DNA of 64,000 nucleotides, taken from Eustoma russellianum (taxonomy: Eukaryota; Streptophyta; Magnoliopsida; Gentianales; Gentianaceae). Under the pieces are notes generated by a model, which was not told where the DNA came from, did not search any database, and worked only from the letters and a program-made list of their open reading frames with translations. This document shows, one piece after another, positions 22,123 through 33,902 of the stretch. How positions within the stretch are numbered: the stretch's first letter is position 1; each line of letters opens with the position of its first letter. A program made the position numbers and the translations under genes. The stretch lies in the NCBI GenBank assembly GCA_036186865.1, contig AP025069.1, positions 20,486,805-20,550,804 on the forward strand, in the 5' to 3' direction.

Positions 22123-22874
22123 GGCTAGCTTTCCTTCATCTCTGTATCCCATAGTACTTCTGGCGTAGAATAACTATCATTTCTCTCTTTGTTTAAACTC
22201 TATTGTGTTTTATGACTATCGTATCTAATTCCTCTTTAGTTTAATGGTTTTTGATAATTTCAAAACGGGGGAGAAGTATTTTGCTTGTTTTGCTTGATAT
22301 GCTTTGCTTGGTATGCTTGATTGCTTGAGGGCTATTTTACTTGATATGCAAATGAAGCTTGAGAAGTAAATTAAGGTAACTTGGTATAGTTTGCTTGCTT
22401 GATATTGCTTATTATACAAATGAACATGCTTGAGTGATACATTAGATGCATTTTGCTATGAAATGAAGCACATTGGTATTTGTATGTCACTTGGCACATA
22501 TGAGAAGTACATTAAGGTAACTTGATATAGTTGGCTTGCTTGATATTCCTTAATATACAAATGAACATGCTTGAGTGATACAGTAGATGCATTTTGCTAT
22601 GAAATGAAGCACATTGGTATTTGTATGTCACTTGGCACATATGTTGAATATTTAAGGAAACACAAATATGGTTTAATTTTGATGTATAATTGGTTGAGGG
22701 GGAGTTTTTGGACATGATCACTTAGTTCATGATGTAAAGGGTAGCATAAAATGCATGGACAAAGGGGAGATTGAAATTCCAAGTTTTTGAAACTTTTAGA
22801 TAGCTTAAATTTATATTTTGATACAAAAGCTCTTTTAAAGTCTTGGTTTTGAAATCATCAAAAAAGGAGGAGAT
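22123..22874 (+). repeat. Element C 3' non-coding region with 141-bp tandem duplication and polypurine tract
   Basis: No coding signal. A 141-bp unit (22361-22501) is repeated at once (22502-22643) with few changes. The tract AAAAAAGGAGGAGAT ends at the LTR start 22875. Confidence 0.85.
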
Positions 22875-24193
22875 TGTTGGGATATGAAGTGTTTTGATCA
22901 AGTTAAAAGATGTTTTGAAAAAGATAAAAAGGAAATTAACACTTGGAATAAAATGAGAAAAACACACTCTGAGACATCGATCTCTCACATGGATCAATCG
23001 ATGTATACATCAGTCTCTCAGGAAGAGACATCGATCGATCTATGTAAGGCTTGTGCAATGTTGAAAGTTTCTGCGAGACATCGATCTCTAAAATCATGGA
23101 CATCGACTGATCGATGTATACATCGATCTCTAGAAGAACAGACATCAATCAATCGATGTATGAAAGATCAAACCTGGAAAATTTCTGTGAGACATCGATC
23201 TCTAAGCTATGGGACATCGATCGATCGATGTATACATCAGTCTCTCAAGTAAGAGACATTGATCGATCGATGTACTGCAGGATTCAAATTTTTTTGAACG
23301 TTGGAACATAATCCAAGGGAGATTTATGATGTTTTCTCTCTCCAATCTTGCTCAAATTTCTTGTGGACTTTCCTCCAACATACTACACACTTCCTTGACT
23401 ATTTTATCCATGTTTAAGATTCTCTAGGGTGGCTATTAAGGATTAAATCACTCCATAGGGTGGCTAAAGGCTATTTTCAATTTTTCGAGACTTGGAGTTG
23501 GACTTGAAGACATGGTGAAGGCTCCAAAACTTGGTGCACTCCTTCTATAAATGGAAGATGCATGGATGAGGCAAATACACACTTTCACTATCATCAAGCT
23601 TCATTATTCATTGTAGTATACTTCTCTCATATTTGTAGAAGTGCTTAAAGCTTGTTAAGCCTTTATTTGTTCTTCATTGTTGTATATTGAGAGATAGAGA
23701 GTCTAGCACAAGAGGAACCATAAATATTTGATCTCTTGCTTGTGTTTAGACTAGTGAGAAAGTGTGATCCCTACTATTTCCTTCAACCCACTGTGAGAAA
23801 GTACTTGAAGAAAACTTTGTTGAAGTTGTGAGATAGCAAGAAATTGTTCTTGCTAGAGCTGTAAATGCTGTAGATGCACAAGTGCATTTTGTGTAAGAAG
23901 TTGCGGTTGTGGTTGCTTACACTAAAATGTTAGTGTAAGTTTTGTTGTGGTTATTCTTATTAGCTTTAATAAGAAGAGAAGTTGTTGAAACTCCACTTTG
24001 GCAACAAAGAGGTAGTGGAGTAAGATCATTTACGATTTGAACCACTCTATATCCAGTGTACTCATTCATTGTTTCTCATTTCCTATTATTGCTTTGATTT
24101 TGAATTCCATTTGAGTTCAACCAGAAAAGAAAATTCCGCAAAATTGCTCAACACTCTATTCACCCCCCTCTAGAGTGTGTTACGGACCTAACA
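22875..24193 (+). repeat. Element C 3' LTR (1319 bp)
   Basis: Starts TGTTGGGATATGAAG after the polypurine tract and ends CGGACCTAACA at 24193. The next bases, CATCA, would be one target copy; the partner is lost with the 5' end. Near the end, CACCCCCCTCTAGAGTG is a sequence also found (reverse) in element I and in similar form in E, supporting a common SIRE-like origin. Confidence 0.85.
22974..23273. repeat. Palindrome and half-site array, element C LTR
   Basis: Six palindromes related to ACATCGATCGATCGATGT (one exact near 23215, last 23256-23273 with one change) alternate with six half-sites ACATCGATCTCT or ACATCAGTCTCTC. The alternation is the same as in the B LTR, yet C is a Copia element with unrelated LTR termini. 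Confidence 0.9.
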
Positions 24194-24199
24194 CATCAC

Positions 24200-25922
24200 A
24201 GAAGGTGAGAGGAACACACATTTCTTTCACAAATCAATGTTCATGAGTTATCGACAGAAAAAAAAATTTACGGCTTAAATATGGAGGCGATCACTGGTAC
24301 TCGGACCAGGAAGTACTTAAACAAAAGGTACGTGACTACTACATCACACTATACACAGGAGATACCCAAGAGTGTCAAGTGCATTCCCAGTTCCTTTTCC
24401 CAGCCCTATCTTATTATGATCATAATCTCCTAAATCATCCCGTCACTGTCAAAGAGATAGAAATAGCCATATTTTAAATGGGTCCGAATAAATCACCAGG
24501 CCCAGACGGCCTTCCCCCAGGTTTTTTCTAACAGAACTGGAGTGCAGTTAAACAGTCAGTCAACAACTTTGTACTGAAAGCCTTCAGAACCAAACAATTC
24601 CTAACCCGCCACAATGAAACTTTGATCACACCGATACCTAAGACCAAACATCCAGAAGATATTAGCCAATTTCAGCCAATCGCACTGACAAATGTGATGA
24701 CCAAAATCATTTCAAAAGTTATTGCTAACCGACTCAAATTGGTAATACCACAGCTTGTATCCCGACGCAGGGTGCATTCACCCAGGGAAGAAGTACCTTA
24801 GAGAACACTATCATTGTGCAGGAATTAATCCATACAATGCGAAGCGAAAATGGTCAGAAAGGGACAATTGCAGTGAAGACTGACCTGGAGAAAGCTTATG
24901 ATAAAGTAAACTGGCAGTTTTTGGAAAGGAAACTAGTGGCAGTTGGCTTTGGTGCGGACCTGATGGAACTCATTACGTTCACAGTGACTTCGACAAGGCT
25001 GTCGGTCATATGGAATGGTGAACGCCTGGAACATTTTTAGCCCACTCGCGGCATTCGGCAGGGCAACCAATTGGCCCCATATCTGTTTCTTCTTTGTATG
25101 GAAGTACTGAGCCAAGAAATTCAGCAAGCAGTGATTCAAAAGCAATGGATTCCAGCAAAGGCATCCAGATCAGGACCGGGTGTGTCGTATATATTTTTCG
25201 TTGACAATCTCATCCTATTTGGCGAAGCATCTGAGAAGCAGGCCACCATGATGGGCAACATCTTTTCCCACTTCTGTGCCAGGTCAGGCCAGTGCATTAA
25301 TTTCTCAAAGTCGCAATTTTTCACCTCCAAAAATACTCAGGTTAGCACTATTTCAGCCCTGAGCAATAGTCTTAATATGCAGCCTACTGACAACTTAGGT
25401 AGATACTTGGGCATGCCAGTCCTACACAGCCGGATCATGTCAAGAACATATGAATTCTTGGTTGAGAAAGTTAGTACTAAATTGTCTGCATGGAAGACCA
25501 AACTACTATCACAGGCAGTGCGCAGTATACTGATTAAATCACTGCTAACAGCACTCCCGTCATATGTCATGCAAACGTCGAAGATTCTTGTAGCAACATT
25601 ATACGAAGTGGAATGACACATCTGTATGTTCTTCTGGAATGAATTTGACGGCCCAAAGCATTTTTAGTTCCTACCATGACATGTCATATGCCAACCAAAA
25701 TACTGTTGGGGGCTTGGTATTAGGAATTTGAAACAGATGAACGTTGCATTCCTTATGAAACTAAGTTGGACAATGTTGACAGCTCGCGATCATTTAAAGG
25801 TCAAGATCCTATGGGCAAAATACGTCTCGCCATTAGATGAAAGCTTGAGAAGAAACTCATCATTCATATGTCGGAGCATTTTGCAGTTGTGAGCCTGAGT
25901 TGAAGAAGGGGCTGGACATGCC
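24200..25922 (+). pseudogene. LINE D, RT part (plant L1-type), interrupted by element E
   Basis: The protein shows, in order, a segment matching the end of the endonuclease-RT linker (GERNTHFFHKS), the RT start (NKSPGPDGLPPGFF, PIALTNVMTKIISKVIANRLK), a palm region (KTDLEKAYDKVNWQFLERKL; GIRQGNQLAPYLFLL) and thumb (NLGRYLGMPVLHSRIMSRTY, GLGIRNLKQMNVAFLMKLSW). The catalytic pair reads FVDN (25197-25208) rather than F-A-D-D, so RT would be inactive. Stops and at least one frameshift (near 24760) are present. It continues after E at 36605. Confidence 0.85.
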
Positions 25923-25927
25923 CAGCC
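25923..25927. repeat. Target site duplication of element E (CAGCC / CAACC)
   Basis: CAGCC before the 5' LTR and CAACC (36605-36609) after the 3' LTR differ by one transition. LINE D sequence on both sides supports the insertion. Confidence 0.75.
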
Positions 25928-28728
25928 TGTTGAAAAATATGTTCGGATAATTTTCAAAATTATGATTTTAAGTGTTGAATACTTAAGAAAGTGTCATACA
26001 TGATGATAAAAAGTTGAAATATATTAAACATGGGAGAAAATGCTGGTGTATGGTTTGGTTTTGATGATTTACACATGTATTATATGTTAAAACTTTTCAT
26101 CAGACTTCAAGCGCATGATCAAGCACTTCATCTTGCAGAAAGTTTAAACAGAAACTTTAGATAGAACAATGAACGCTTCATAAAGCACTTCATCTTGCAA
26201 AAAGTTTAAACAAAAACTTTAGATAGAACATTGAACGCTCTATAAAGCGCTTCATCTTTCAGAAAGTTTAAACAGAAACTTTAGATCGAACATTGAACGC
26301 TACATAAAGCACTTCATCCTATGAAAAATCTGACCAGATAATTCTGGGGCAACTGAAATGCTACATAAATTGCTTCATCATTTGGAAATTCTGAAGAGGG
26401 AGTTCTGATGACATCATAAAACGCTACATAAAGCGCTTAATCTATGAAGAAGTAATTATTTGTTACTTCACTCTCCTAACAAAGTGTTTCATGTTATCTA
26501 AAATGTGATGAGTAGTTGTTTTCATTTACATATATGCTCTTAATGTTTCATGCTTGATTTTGGTGATTTTATTATTTGATTTTGATGAATATTATTATGT
26601 CTTGTAACTAATATACCGTGGAAGTTATACGCTTACCAAAAAGGGTAAAAGTGGAATTTTAAGTCTTGCAGGTACATTGTCCTCATATATTTTATAATAT
26701 ATTACTATGTAACATGATATTATCGTCTCAAGACTATATCTATTACATTCATCATAATTATTTCAAGACAACACTATTTTTTCATAAAATACTATCAAGG
26801 GTATTATTGTCTTTTTATTCTCAAAGCATATCATGACGTCTTAAATATGATTATTTCTCAAGGATATTATTATCATCATTCTGGACTCCTTATGGTATAC
26901 TTGAAGTATTAACATCAAGATTATTATTGCTACATTTGGTTTACGGTAGCCTCGGGATTTCTCGTCATGTGATATTTATTTTGTCACACTATATGGTCAT
27001 CTTATGATATCATTATAAGACATATTCTCAGATTATTTTTCAGTATTTTCATGCCACAATCGACATGGTAAATGGTTACAACTTTCAAGGAGAGAAAGGT
27101 GGAAGTAGTTTTGACTATTTTCTACATAAATCTAGCCATTCATTTTGAATTCAAGGGCTGAGATTAACTCTTATTTTTCTCATCGAAATGATGCATTTAC
27201 AAGTGTACAAGATGACTATCTCATGTGATGAGAAGTGTACAAGAAAATTATGCTAGAACCAATCAAAACTCAAGGATTATATTTGGTGGCAAAAAGTTTT
27301 CAACATGGCACACACATGGCCATATGGACGAATTTTATGGCACAATGGAGTTTAAATTTTTGCTGGAAATTCTTCTCCCACATGTGCTAATATGGTGGAA
27401 CAAACTTGGTTAATTTTTGAGAGATTTACTCATCATTTATCTCATAATTTATCTTCCTTTAAATCTGAAATTTCCAAGTCATATAATGCTGAAAAAGTTG
27501 GTGACATAGGTGGGCAAATCTCATCGCTTGAAGGTGCCAAGTGTGCAAAGTCTTGAAGACAAGAACCAATGGTGTGAAGACAAGTGTGTTTAATGACACT
27601 GAAGATGACAAATGGCAATCTTATCAACAAGGGATGACTCACACTATAAATAGAGGTTGAAGTGAAGATTTGAAGACACACACCTCTCTTGCTATCTTCA
27701 TCATCATCTTCTTCTCTATTCTTATTGTGCAGCTTGTGGTGAAATATTTGAAGCATTGTAGTGCTGTTTAGATACACCTTGTTGTGGTGGACTTTTTGTA
27801 ATTGATAAGCCAAGTTTATAAGGCTTTATCAAAAGGTGAAAAGGTGTATGAGGTGTGATAGTGCTGAAATTTTGTAAAGATGTTGTGAATAGCTTGAATA
27901 GGGTTGGCGTGAAGCTCAAGGATCGAGCTAAGGTGTAACTCTGTGATACTGGTGATAGTGAATACCGAGGAAGATGTACTCGAAGACTGGACGTAGGCAC
28001 ATTTTGCCGAACCAGTATAAAATTCTTCGTGTTCTTTACTTTCCGTACTTTACACTTTCAGTTTTCTATTCTTTGTTTTGTTAACACGTTTTGTAAATTC
28101 TGGAAAAAATAGTTAACGGTTTTCAAAATTGTAAAAATTTTACAGAGACATACTTTAGTCTCTTAGATTTCATTTGAAACCAATTTGACTCAATTTGGAT
28201 AAGTTTAGTTTGATCTAAAGTCCAAAGATCTGCAACTGCTACAATCTGTTTTTTCAGATTTGCAGAAGTTGAGAAAAGTGACTTGGTTGACTGACTTCAC
28301 AAAGGAATTTTCCAAAAATGTTTCAATGCATTATTATAAATATCTTAAGGGTTAGTGTGTTAAATTTTCAAAAGTTTTGAACTTGGGGATTGACGGAAAT
28401 GTTTTTGGAAGTTGAGTCAATTTTTGAACTCTGTTCTGGAATCGTGTGTGGACAAAAAGTTTTTGACTAGTTGAAGGTCTTAAAAATTTTATTTCGACTT
28501 GAAATTTTTATAGAAGTTATAAAACATCTTGAAGTGTGTTTCTGAGAAGTTTCATAATTTTTGGAAGTGTTTTTTAAAATCGAAAAATATTTTTTAAAAC
28601 ATCTTCTCTTTTCTGAGTTTCAGATTTCAGAAATGAGGGGTACTGAAAAAGGTTTAGAATAGTCAGATTTCCGCTAACCACTATTCACCCTCCTCTAGTG
28701 GTGTTTGTGCATGGATTTCGATCCAACA
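25928..28728 (+). repeat. Element E 5' LTR
   Basis: Starts TGTTGAAAAATATG and ends CGATCCAACA, followed by the primer site. An array of repeats lies at 26107-26445. The region 27200-28000 holds a CACTATAAATAGAGG TATA-like box at about 27640, a plausible promoter. Its last 500 bases are duplicated downstream (28777-29309). Confidence 0.9.
26107..26445. repeat. Repeat array in element E 5' LTR
   Basis: Units of about 62 bp repeat ACATTGAACGCT(A/T)CATAAAGC(A/G)CTTCATC plus an inverted repeat AAAGTTT-aaacag-AAACTTT, three to four times, then two or three shorter copies. ACATAAAGCGCTTCAT is close to an 18-nt palindrome of the ACAT...ATGT form. The 3' LTR copy is 34079-34425. Confidence 0.82.
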
Positions 28729-28730
28729 AT

Positions 28731-28742
28731 TGGTATCAGAGC
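28731..28742 (+). promoter_or_regulatory. tRNA-iMet primer binding site, element E (first copy)
   Basis: TGGTATCAGAGC two bases after the LTR end. A second identical site is at 29292-29303. Confidence 0.88.
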
Positions 28743-28776
28743 TAGGTTACACCACTCTAAGAACACAAACAAAGGA

Positions 28777-29309
28777 TTAGTCCAAAGATCTGCAAGTCCT
28801 ACAAGCTGTTTTTTTCAGGTTTGCAGAAGTTGAGAAAAGTGACTTGGTTGACTAACTTCCCAAAGGAATTTTCTAAAACTGTTTTAATCTATTATTATAC
28901 ATATCTTAAGGGTTAGTGTGTTAAAGTTTCAAAGGTTTTGGACTTGGGGATTGACGGTAAAATTTTTCTGAAGTTGAGTCAATTTCTGAACTCTGTTCTT
29001 GAATTCTGTGTAAACAAAAAGTTTTTGACTAGTTGAAGGTCTTAAAATTTTATTTTGACTTGAAATTTTTACAGGAGTTAGAAAACATCTTGAAGTGTGC
29101 TTTTGGAAAGTTTCATAATTTTTGGAAGTGTTTTTTAAAGTCGGAGAAATATTTTGAAAACAGCTTCTGTTTTCTGAGTTTCAGATTTCAGAACTGAGGG
29201 GTTTTGAAAAAGGTTTAGAATAGTGTGATTTCTGCTAACCACTATTCACCCCCCTCTAGTGGTGTTTGTGCATGGATTTCAATCCAACAATTGGTATCAG
29301 AGCTAGGTT
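28777..29309 (+). repeat. Tandem duplication of LTR end plus primer site, element E
   Basis: Repeats about 28219-28768, including the last 500 bases of the LTR, its CCAACA terminus (ends 29289) and TGGTATCAGAGC (29292-29303). Scattered substitutions show that it is not recent. Which primer site would be used cannot be told. Confidence 0.88.
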
Positions 29310-29363
29310 ACACCACTCTAAGAACACAAAACAAAAGCAAGGTACCTTATCTACTTTTACACA

Positions 29364-31362
29364 ATGGCCATAGTTCCTCACAAAAGTGAGTTGGAAGGTA
29401 TTTCTACTCAACATCCTCCTCTTTTTGATGGTAATAACTTTGTTCATTGGAAGTTGAGAATGAAATTATTCTTGATAAATTATTCTTGATGGATGTAGAT
29501 ATTGATTTATGGTCAATAGTTGAGGATGATCCATATATTCCTACCAAAGTTGTTCAAGTAAATGGTGTGATCTAAGAGGTAGAAAAATATAAAAGTGAAT
29601 GGACTAGTGATGATAAGAAAAAGTTGTCTATGAATGCTAAAGCTATGCAATTACTCTTGAATGGTCTTACTACTTTCGAAGCAGGTTATGTTTCTAATTG
29701 AAATAGTGCTTATGATATGTGGAAATATTAGGAATTAAAGCATGAAGATACAAGCGATATTAAAGATTCAAAAATAAATATGCTTATGACCGAACTAGAA
29801 TGCTTTAAAATGATGTCAAACGAATCTATAGTTTATATTTATTTAAGGCTGACTAATGTATTTAATACCCTTGAGTCATTAGGAAAGTCTTTTACAAATA
29901 AAGAGAAGGTACAAAAAGTCCTTCGAAGTATGCGTGCTGAATGGGATGCAAAGGTTACTGCGATTGAAGAAATGAAATCGATCGCTAAAATGGATGAATT
30001 GATTGGCTCATTCAAGGTATATGAAGCAAAAATAAACCAAAGAAAATCCGAGTCTTCAAAACAATCCGGTGAGGCTATTGCTTTCAAAACTACCAAATCT
30101 TCACATGTGAGCACTGATGAAGAAATTGATGATAGTGAGTTAGATGATGATTTAATTTTAGTAGCAAGAAAATTGAGAAGATTTTTCAAACGTCCAAATA
30201 GAAAACATTCTTATTCTACTCCTTCTCAACTTAAAAGAAATAATTCTTCTAAGGATGAGAATAATGAAAAATGGTATAACAAAGAGTTGAAATGCTATGA
30301 ATGTGGACAAAAAGGACATATATCTTATGATTGTCCAAACAAGAACAAGCAAACAAAAGAGACTCAAAGGAATAAGCAAAAGGAGTCAAAGCCAAAGAAA
30401 GGCAAAAGAGCAATGAAGGCTAGCACTCGGAGTGACTCATCCAACTCAGAATCCGAGTAATCCGAAGATGAAGAAGCACAAGTATGTTTTGTCTCAAAAG
30501 AGGTAACATCTTCTTCTGATTTAGATTCTGAAAATGACATGTCTCTCGATGAAGTGCACATTGAGTCTATGAAAATGCATGCTCATTTTAAAAAGCCGTC
30601 TAAAGAGAAAAAGAAATTAATTGAGGAAAACAACAAGTTGAAGACGTCCAACTTGGAATTTTTGACTCAATTAGAGTCTTTAAAAGAAGAATCATATGTT
30701 ATTCTTAATTCATTAGAAACCAAAATAGGTTTGCATAAAAATAATAAACAAAAACTCAGTTTTGAAAATTGCCTGCTAAAAGCAAAACTAAATGCATATG
30801 AAAATGAAATTTCCTTGTTAAAGGCATGCAAACTTGACTTAAAAAAATGTTGGAACAATTTAAATCCAGAACAAACATGTTGGATTCATTGATTGCATCA
30901 CAAAAATATGGAAATGACAAAGCCGAATTAGGATATGAAGAAGAGCATGATAAATTAAGTAAAAAGACAACATTTGTTTCTTCTATTTCTAAATTGCCTT
31001 ATGTTGTAAAGAATAATGTGACAATTCTTCCTACTCCACCTTCTAAAGCAAGAGTTGCACAAAATGTTCCTATGCAAAATTTTGCATATAGAAATTATGC
31101 ATACATGTATACAAATTTGCCTAAACAAAACGAAAATAATTATGTCTCATATAGAAAGAAATCAACAAGACATGATTATTCATATAATTATTCTAGAAAT
31201 CATTCATCTTGGTCTAAAAATGTTTCTTATATGCCAAAGAAAAGTTCATATGGAAACAATTCATCTACATTTAAATGGCATGGTCAAATGTATAATAATC
31301 CTTTATATTCTTCTAACCATGAAAATGCCAAGTATGTGTCAAAAAGGTACATCCAAGTTTAG
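29364..31362 (+). pseudogene. Element E gag, with stops and a frameshift
   Basis: ATG 29364 (MAIVPHKSELEGIS). The capsid-type domain has early stops near 29490-29580 and 29700-29730, then is open 29780-30460. The zinc knuckle CYECGQKGHISYDC is intact (near 30295). A long charged, coiled-coil-like linker follows (30539-30860), a frameshift near 30850, then a Tyr/Asn/Ser-rich tail to 31362. The long spacer between zinc knuckle and protease fits SIRE-type elements. Confidence 0.82.
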
Positions 31363-31439
31363 ATACCCAAAGGGTATATAAACAAGGATGTTACTAACGT
31401 CTAAGGACCAATCTAAAAGGTACCTAAACTTTATCTTCT

Positions 31440-33563
31440 TTGCAGGTTAATATTCACAAAGAATTAAAGAAGAGGCTAAAGAAAGAAGATCTGAAGAACA
31501 AATGGTTTTTTGATAGTGGATGTTCAAGACACATGACCGAAAATCCATCATTATTCATCACACTGAAATAAATTAAAATTGGAGCAAATGTTACATTTGG
31601 TGATGATGCTTATGGCAAGGTAATTGGAAAAGGCATAGTTGGTGGTCCAAATAATTTTCAAATCGAGAATGTGCTGTTGGTAAGTAATCTTTCTTACAAT
31701 TTATTAACTATTTCATAATTTATTGACAATGGTTTGATGTCTCTTTTCATCTCACTTCTTGTGATATTACAAATAAAAAGGGTGAAATTGTGTTAAAAGG
31801 AGATAGAGATGGAAATGTTTATACGCTATCCATTAACAATATGTTAGATGCCAAAATTAAATGTTTTATATCGTATGATTTTGATGTTAATTTGTGGCAC
31901 TAGATGCTTAGGACATATTGGAATTTCAACCATTGAAAAATTGCCTAAAATGAACTTAATAAGAGGTTTGCCTAAATTAGATTTGCATAACTTTCAATTA
32001 TGTGAAACTTGCATTAAAGTAAAACATTGTAAAGAATCATTGAAACCATAGCATGATGTGAGTACTTGTCATATTTTGAACTTCTTCACATTGACTTGTT
32101 TGGTCCAAGTATAACAAGAAGTCTTGGTGGTCATTATTATGTATGTGTCATTGTTGATGATTATTCACAATTTACATGGACATTATTTTTATCTCATAAA
32201 GATGATGCTGCATTGGAAATTAAGAAACTTGTTAAACAACTTGAAAATCTTTATGAAGAAAATTTTAAAAGAATTAGAAGTGATCATGGTGGAGAATTTA
32301 AAAATAAAGTTGTGATGAGTTTTCACCACCTAGAACACCACAACTTAATGGCGTTGTTGAAAGGAAAAATAGAACTATACAAGAGATTGCTAGAACAATG
32401 TTATGTGAAAAGAAAGTTCCAAGATTTTTGTGGGCAGAAGCCGTAAATTATGCATCTTATGTCATTAATCGGCTATCTATTAGAAAGAAATTAAACAAAA
32501 CTCCTTATGAATTGTTGAATAATAGACAACCAAAGATTATATTTCTAAGAGTTTTCGGCTGCAAATGTTTTGTTCTCAACACAAAAGATAATCTGGATAA
32601 ATTTGAGCAAAAGTCTATTAAATGCATATTTGTTGGTTATTCTACTAATTCTAAGGCATATAGGTGTTATAATCCTGCATCTAGAAAAATAATTGAATTA
32701 ATACATGTAAAGTTTAATGAAAATGCTCATATTGACATGTATGATAAAGTTCAAAAAGAACAAAACAACAATGTAGAAAATGTGTTTGATGATGATCTTG
32801 TTCTTGAGCCTGTATATAATCATCTAGAACCAACTCCCCCTGAACAAGAAATGCATGAACCTTTACATGAAGTAAATCAATAAATTTTGCAATTGGAAGA
32901 TAATTCATCTAATATATGATAATGTTCACACTAATGAAGCATTTGAACTAGATGAAGGTAAACCTAGTCAACTTAGGAATTGGTGGCACATAAAAGACAA
33001 ACATAAACACCCTAAAGAGTTGATCATTGGGGATCCTTGTGATGGGGTTAAAACACGTATAAACATAAGTCAAGCGGAAGGGTATGTTTTAATATTTCAC
33101 TGATGCTTATTATGGTGGTTGCATGATAGATAGAAAATCCACTAGCGGTACGTGTCAATTCATAAGAACCAACTTAATCTCTTGGTTTTCTAAGAAACAA
33201 GCTAGTGTAGCTCTTTCTACCACCGAAGTCGATTATATAGTCTTAAGTTTATGCACTACCTAAATACTTTGGCTTAAGCAACAACTTAGTGATTTTGGCA
33301 TTATAATGAATAAGATTCCAATTTTTTGTGATAGCACGAGTGCGATCAATCTTTCTCGGAATCCGGTACTTCATTCTAAGCCCAAACATATTGAAGTTAA
33401 ATATCATTTCCTCCGTGACCATGTTCAATATGAAGATATAGTCATAAACCATGTAAGAATTGATCATCAGGTTGCTGATATATTTACTAAACCCCTTAGT
33501 CAAGCCACTTTTGAAAACTTACGAGCGAAGTTAGGTATGATGACCTATGATACAATTGGGTGA
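31440..33563 (+). pseudogene. Element E pol: protease, integrase, RNase H; RT deleted
   Basis: Protease motif WFFDSGCSRHMTENPS is intact near 31506. Integrase has its zinc region (CLGHIGIST..., CETCIKVKH), the core (HIDLFGPS, VDDYSQFTW, SDHGGEFKN) and C-terminal block (LWAEAVNYASYVINR). After GDPCDGVKTR (about 33040-33060) the sequence jumps to RNase H (RKSTSGTCQFIR, LSTTEVDYI, KHIEVKYHFLRDH, VADIFTKPLS), so the whole RT core is missing with a junction near 33080. Multiple stops elsewhere. Confidence 0.85.
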
Positions 33564-33902
33564 TTATACCTTTTGCATGATTTGCAAAATAAAGGGGGAG
33601 ATAGATATAAGACCATGATTTTAGTTGTTAAGTCATGATTCTAAGGCTGAATGATAAGTTCTCAATTGGTATAAGTTTCAATTGGTGTTCAATTGGTTAG
33701 GAGCATAGGTTAAGGGGGAGAATATAAGTTGAGGGGGAGCACATATGTTAAAAAATATGTATCTAAAAAGAATTTGAAAACCATTGGTATAGGATTGGTG
33801 AATATTTCAAAACAATTGGTAAGTATGTGATAACAATTGGTAAAGAGTTGTGACATTAAAATCATGTAGAGTTATTTTGAAAATCATCCAAAAGGGGAAG
33901 AA
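33564..33902 (+). promoter_or_regulatory. Element E 3' leader with several polypurine tracts
   Basis: No gene. GGGGGAG-type tracts occur at about 33591-33605, 33712-33723 and 33730-33742, and the LTR-adjacent tract AAAAGGGGAAGAA ends at 33902. The repeated word ATTGGT(A/T) also recurs. Confidence 0.75.

Larger units (their letters stand above)
18421..24193 (+). mobile_element. Element C: SIRE-like Ty1/Copia element, 5'-truncated
   Basis: Integrase end, RT and RNase H, then a second long ORF, a polypurine tract and a 1319 bp 3' LTR. An extra ORF after pol is characteristic of SIRE/Maximus-type Copia elements. The 5' LTR, gag, protease and most of integrase are missing; the junction at about 18420 is a deletion or recombination point. 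Confidence 0.82.

Noticed and set aside
28731..28742. TGGTATCAGAGC sites as tRNA gene fragments
   Set aside because: Only the primer-binding length is present beside LTR ends; no tRNA fold.
31409..31446. Small GT-AG intron before protease in E
   Set aside because: Only about 26 bases between candidate sites, too short for plant splicing.
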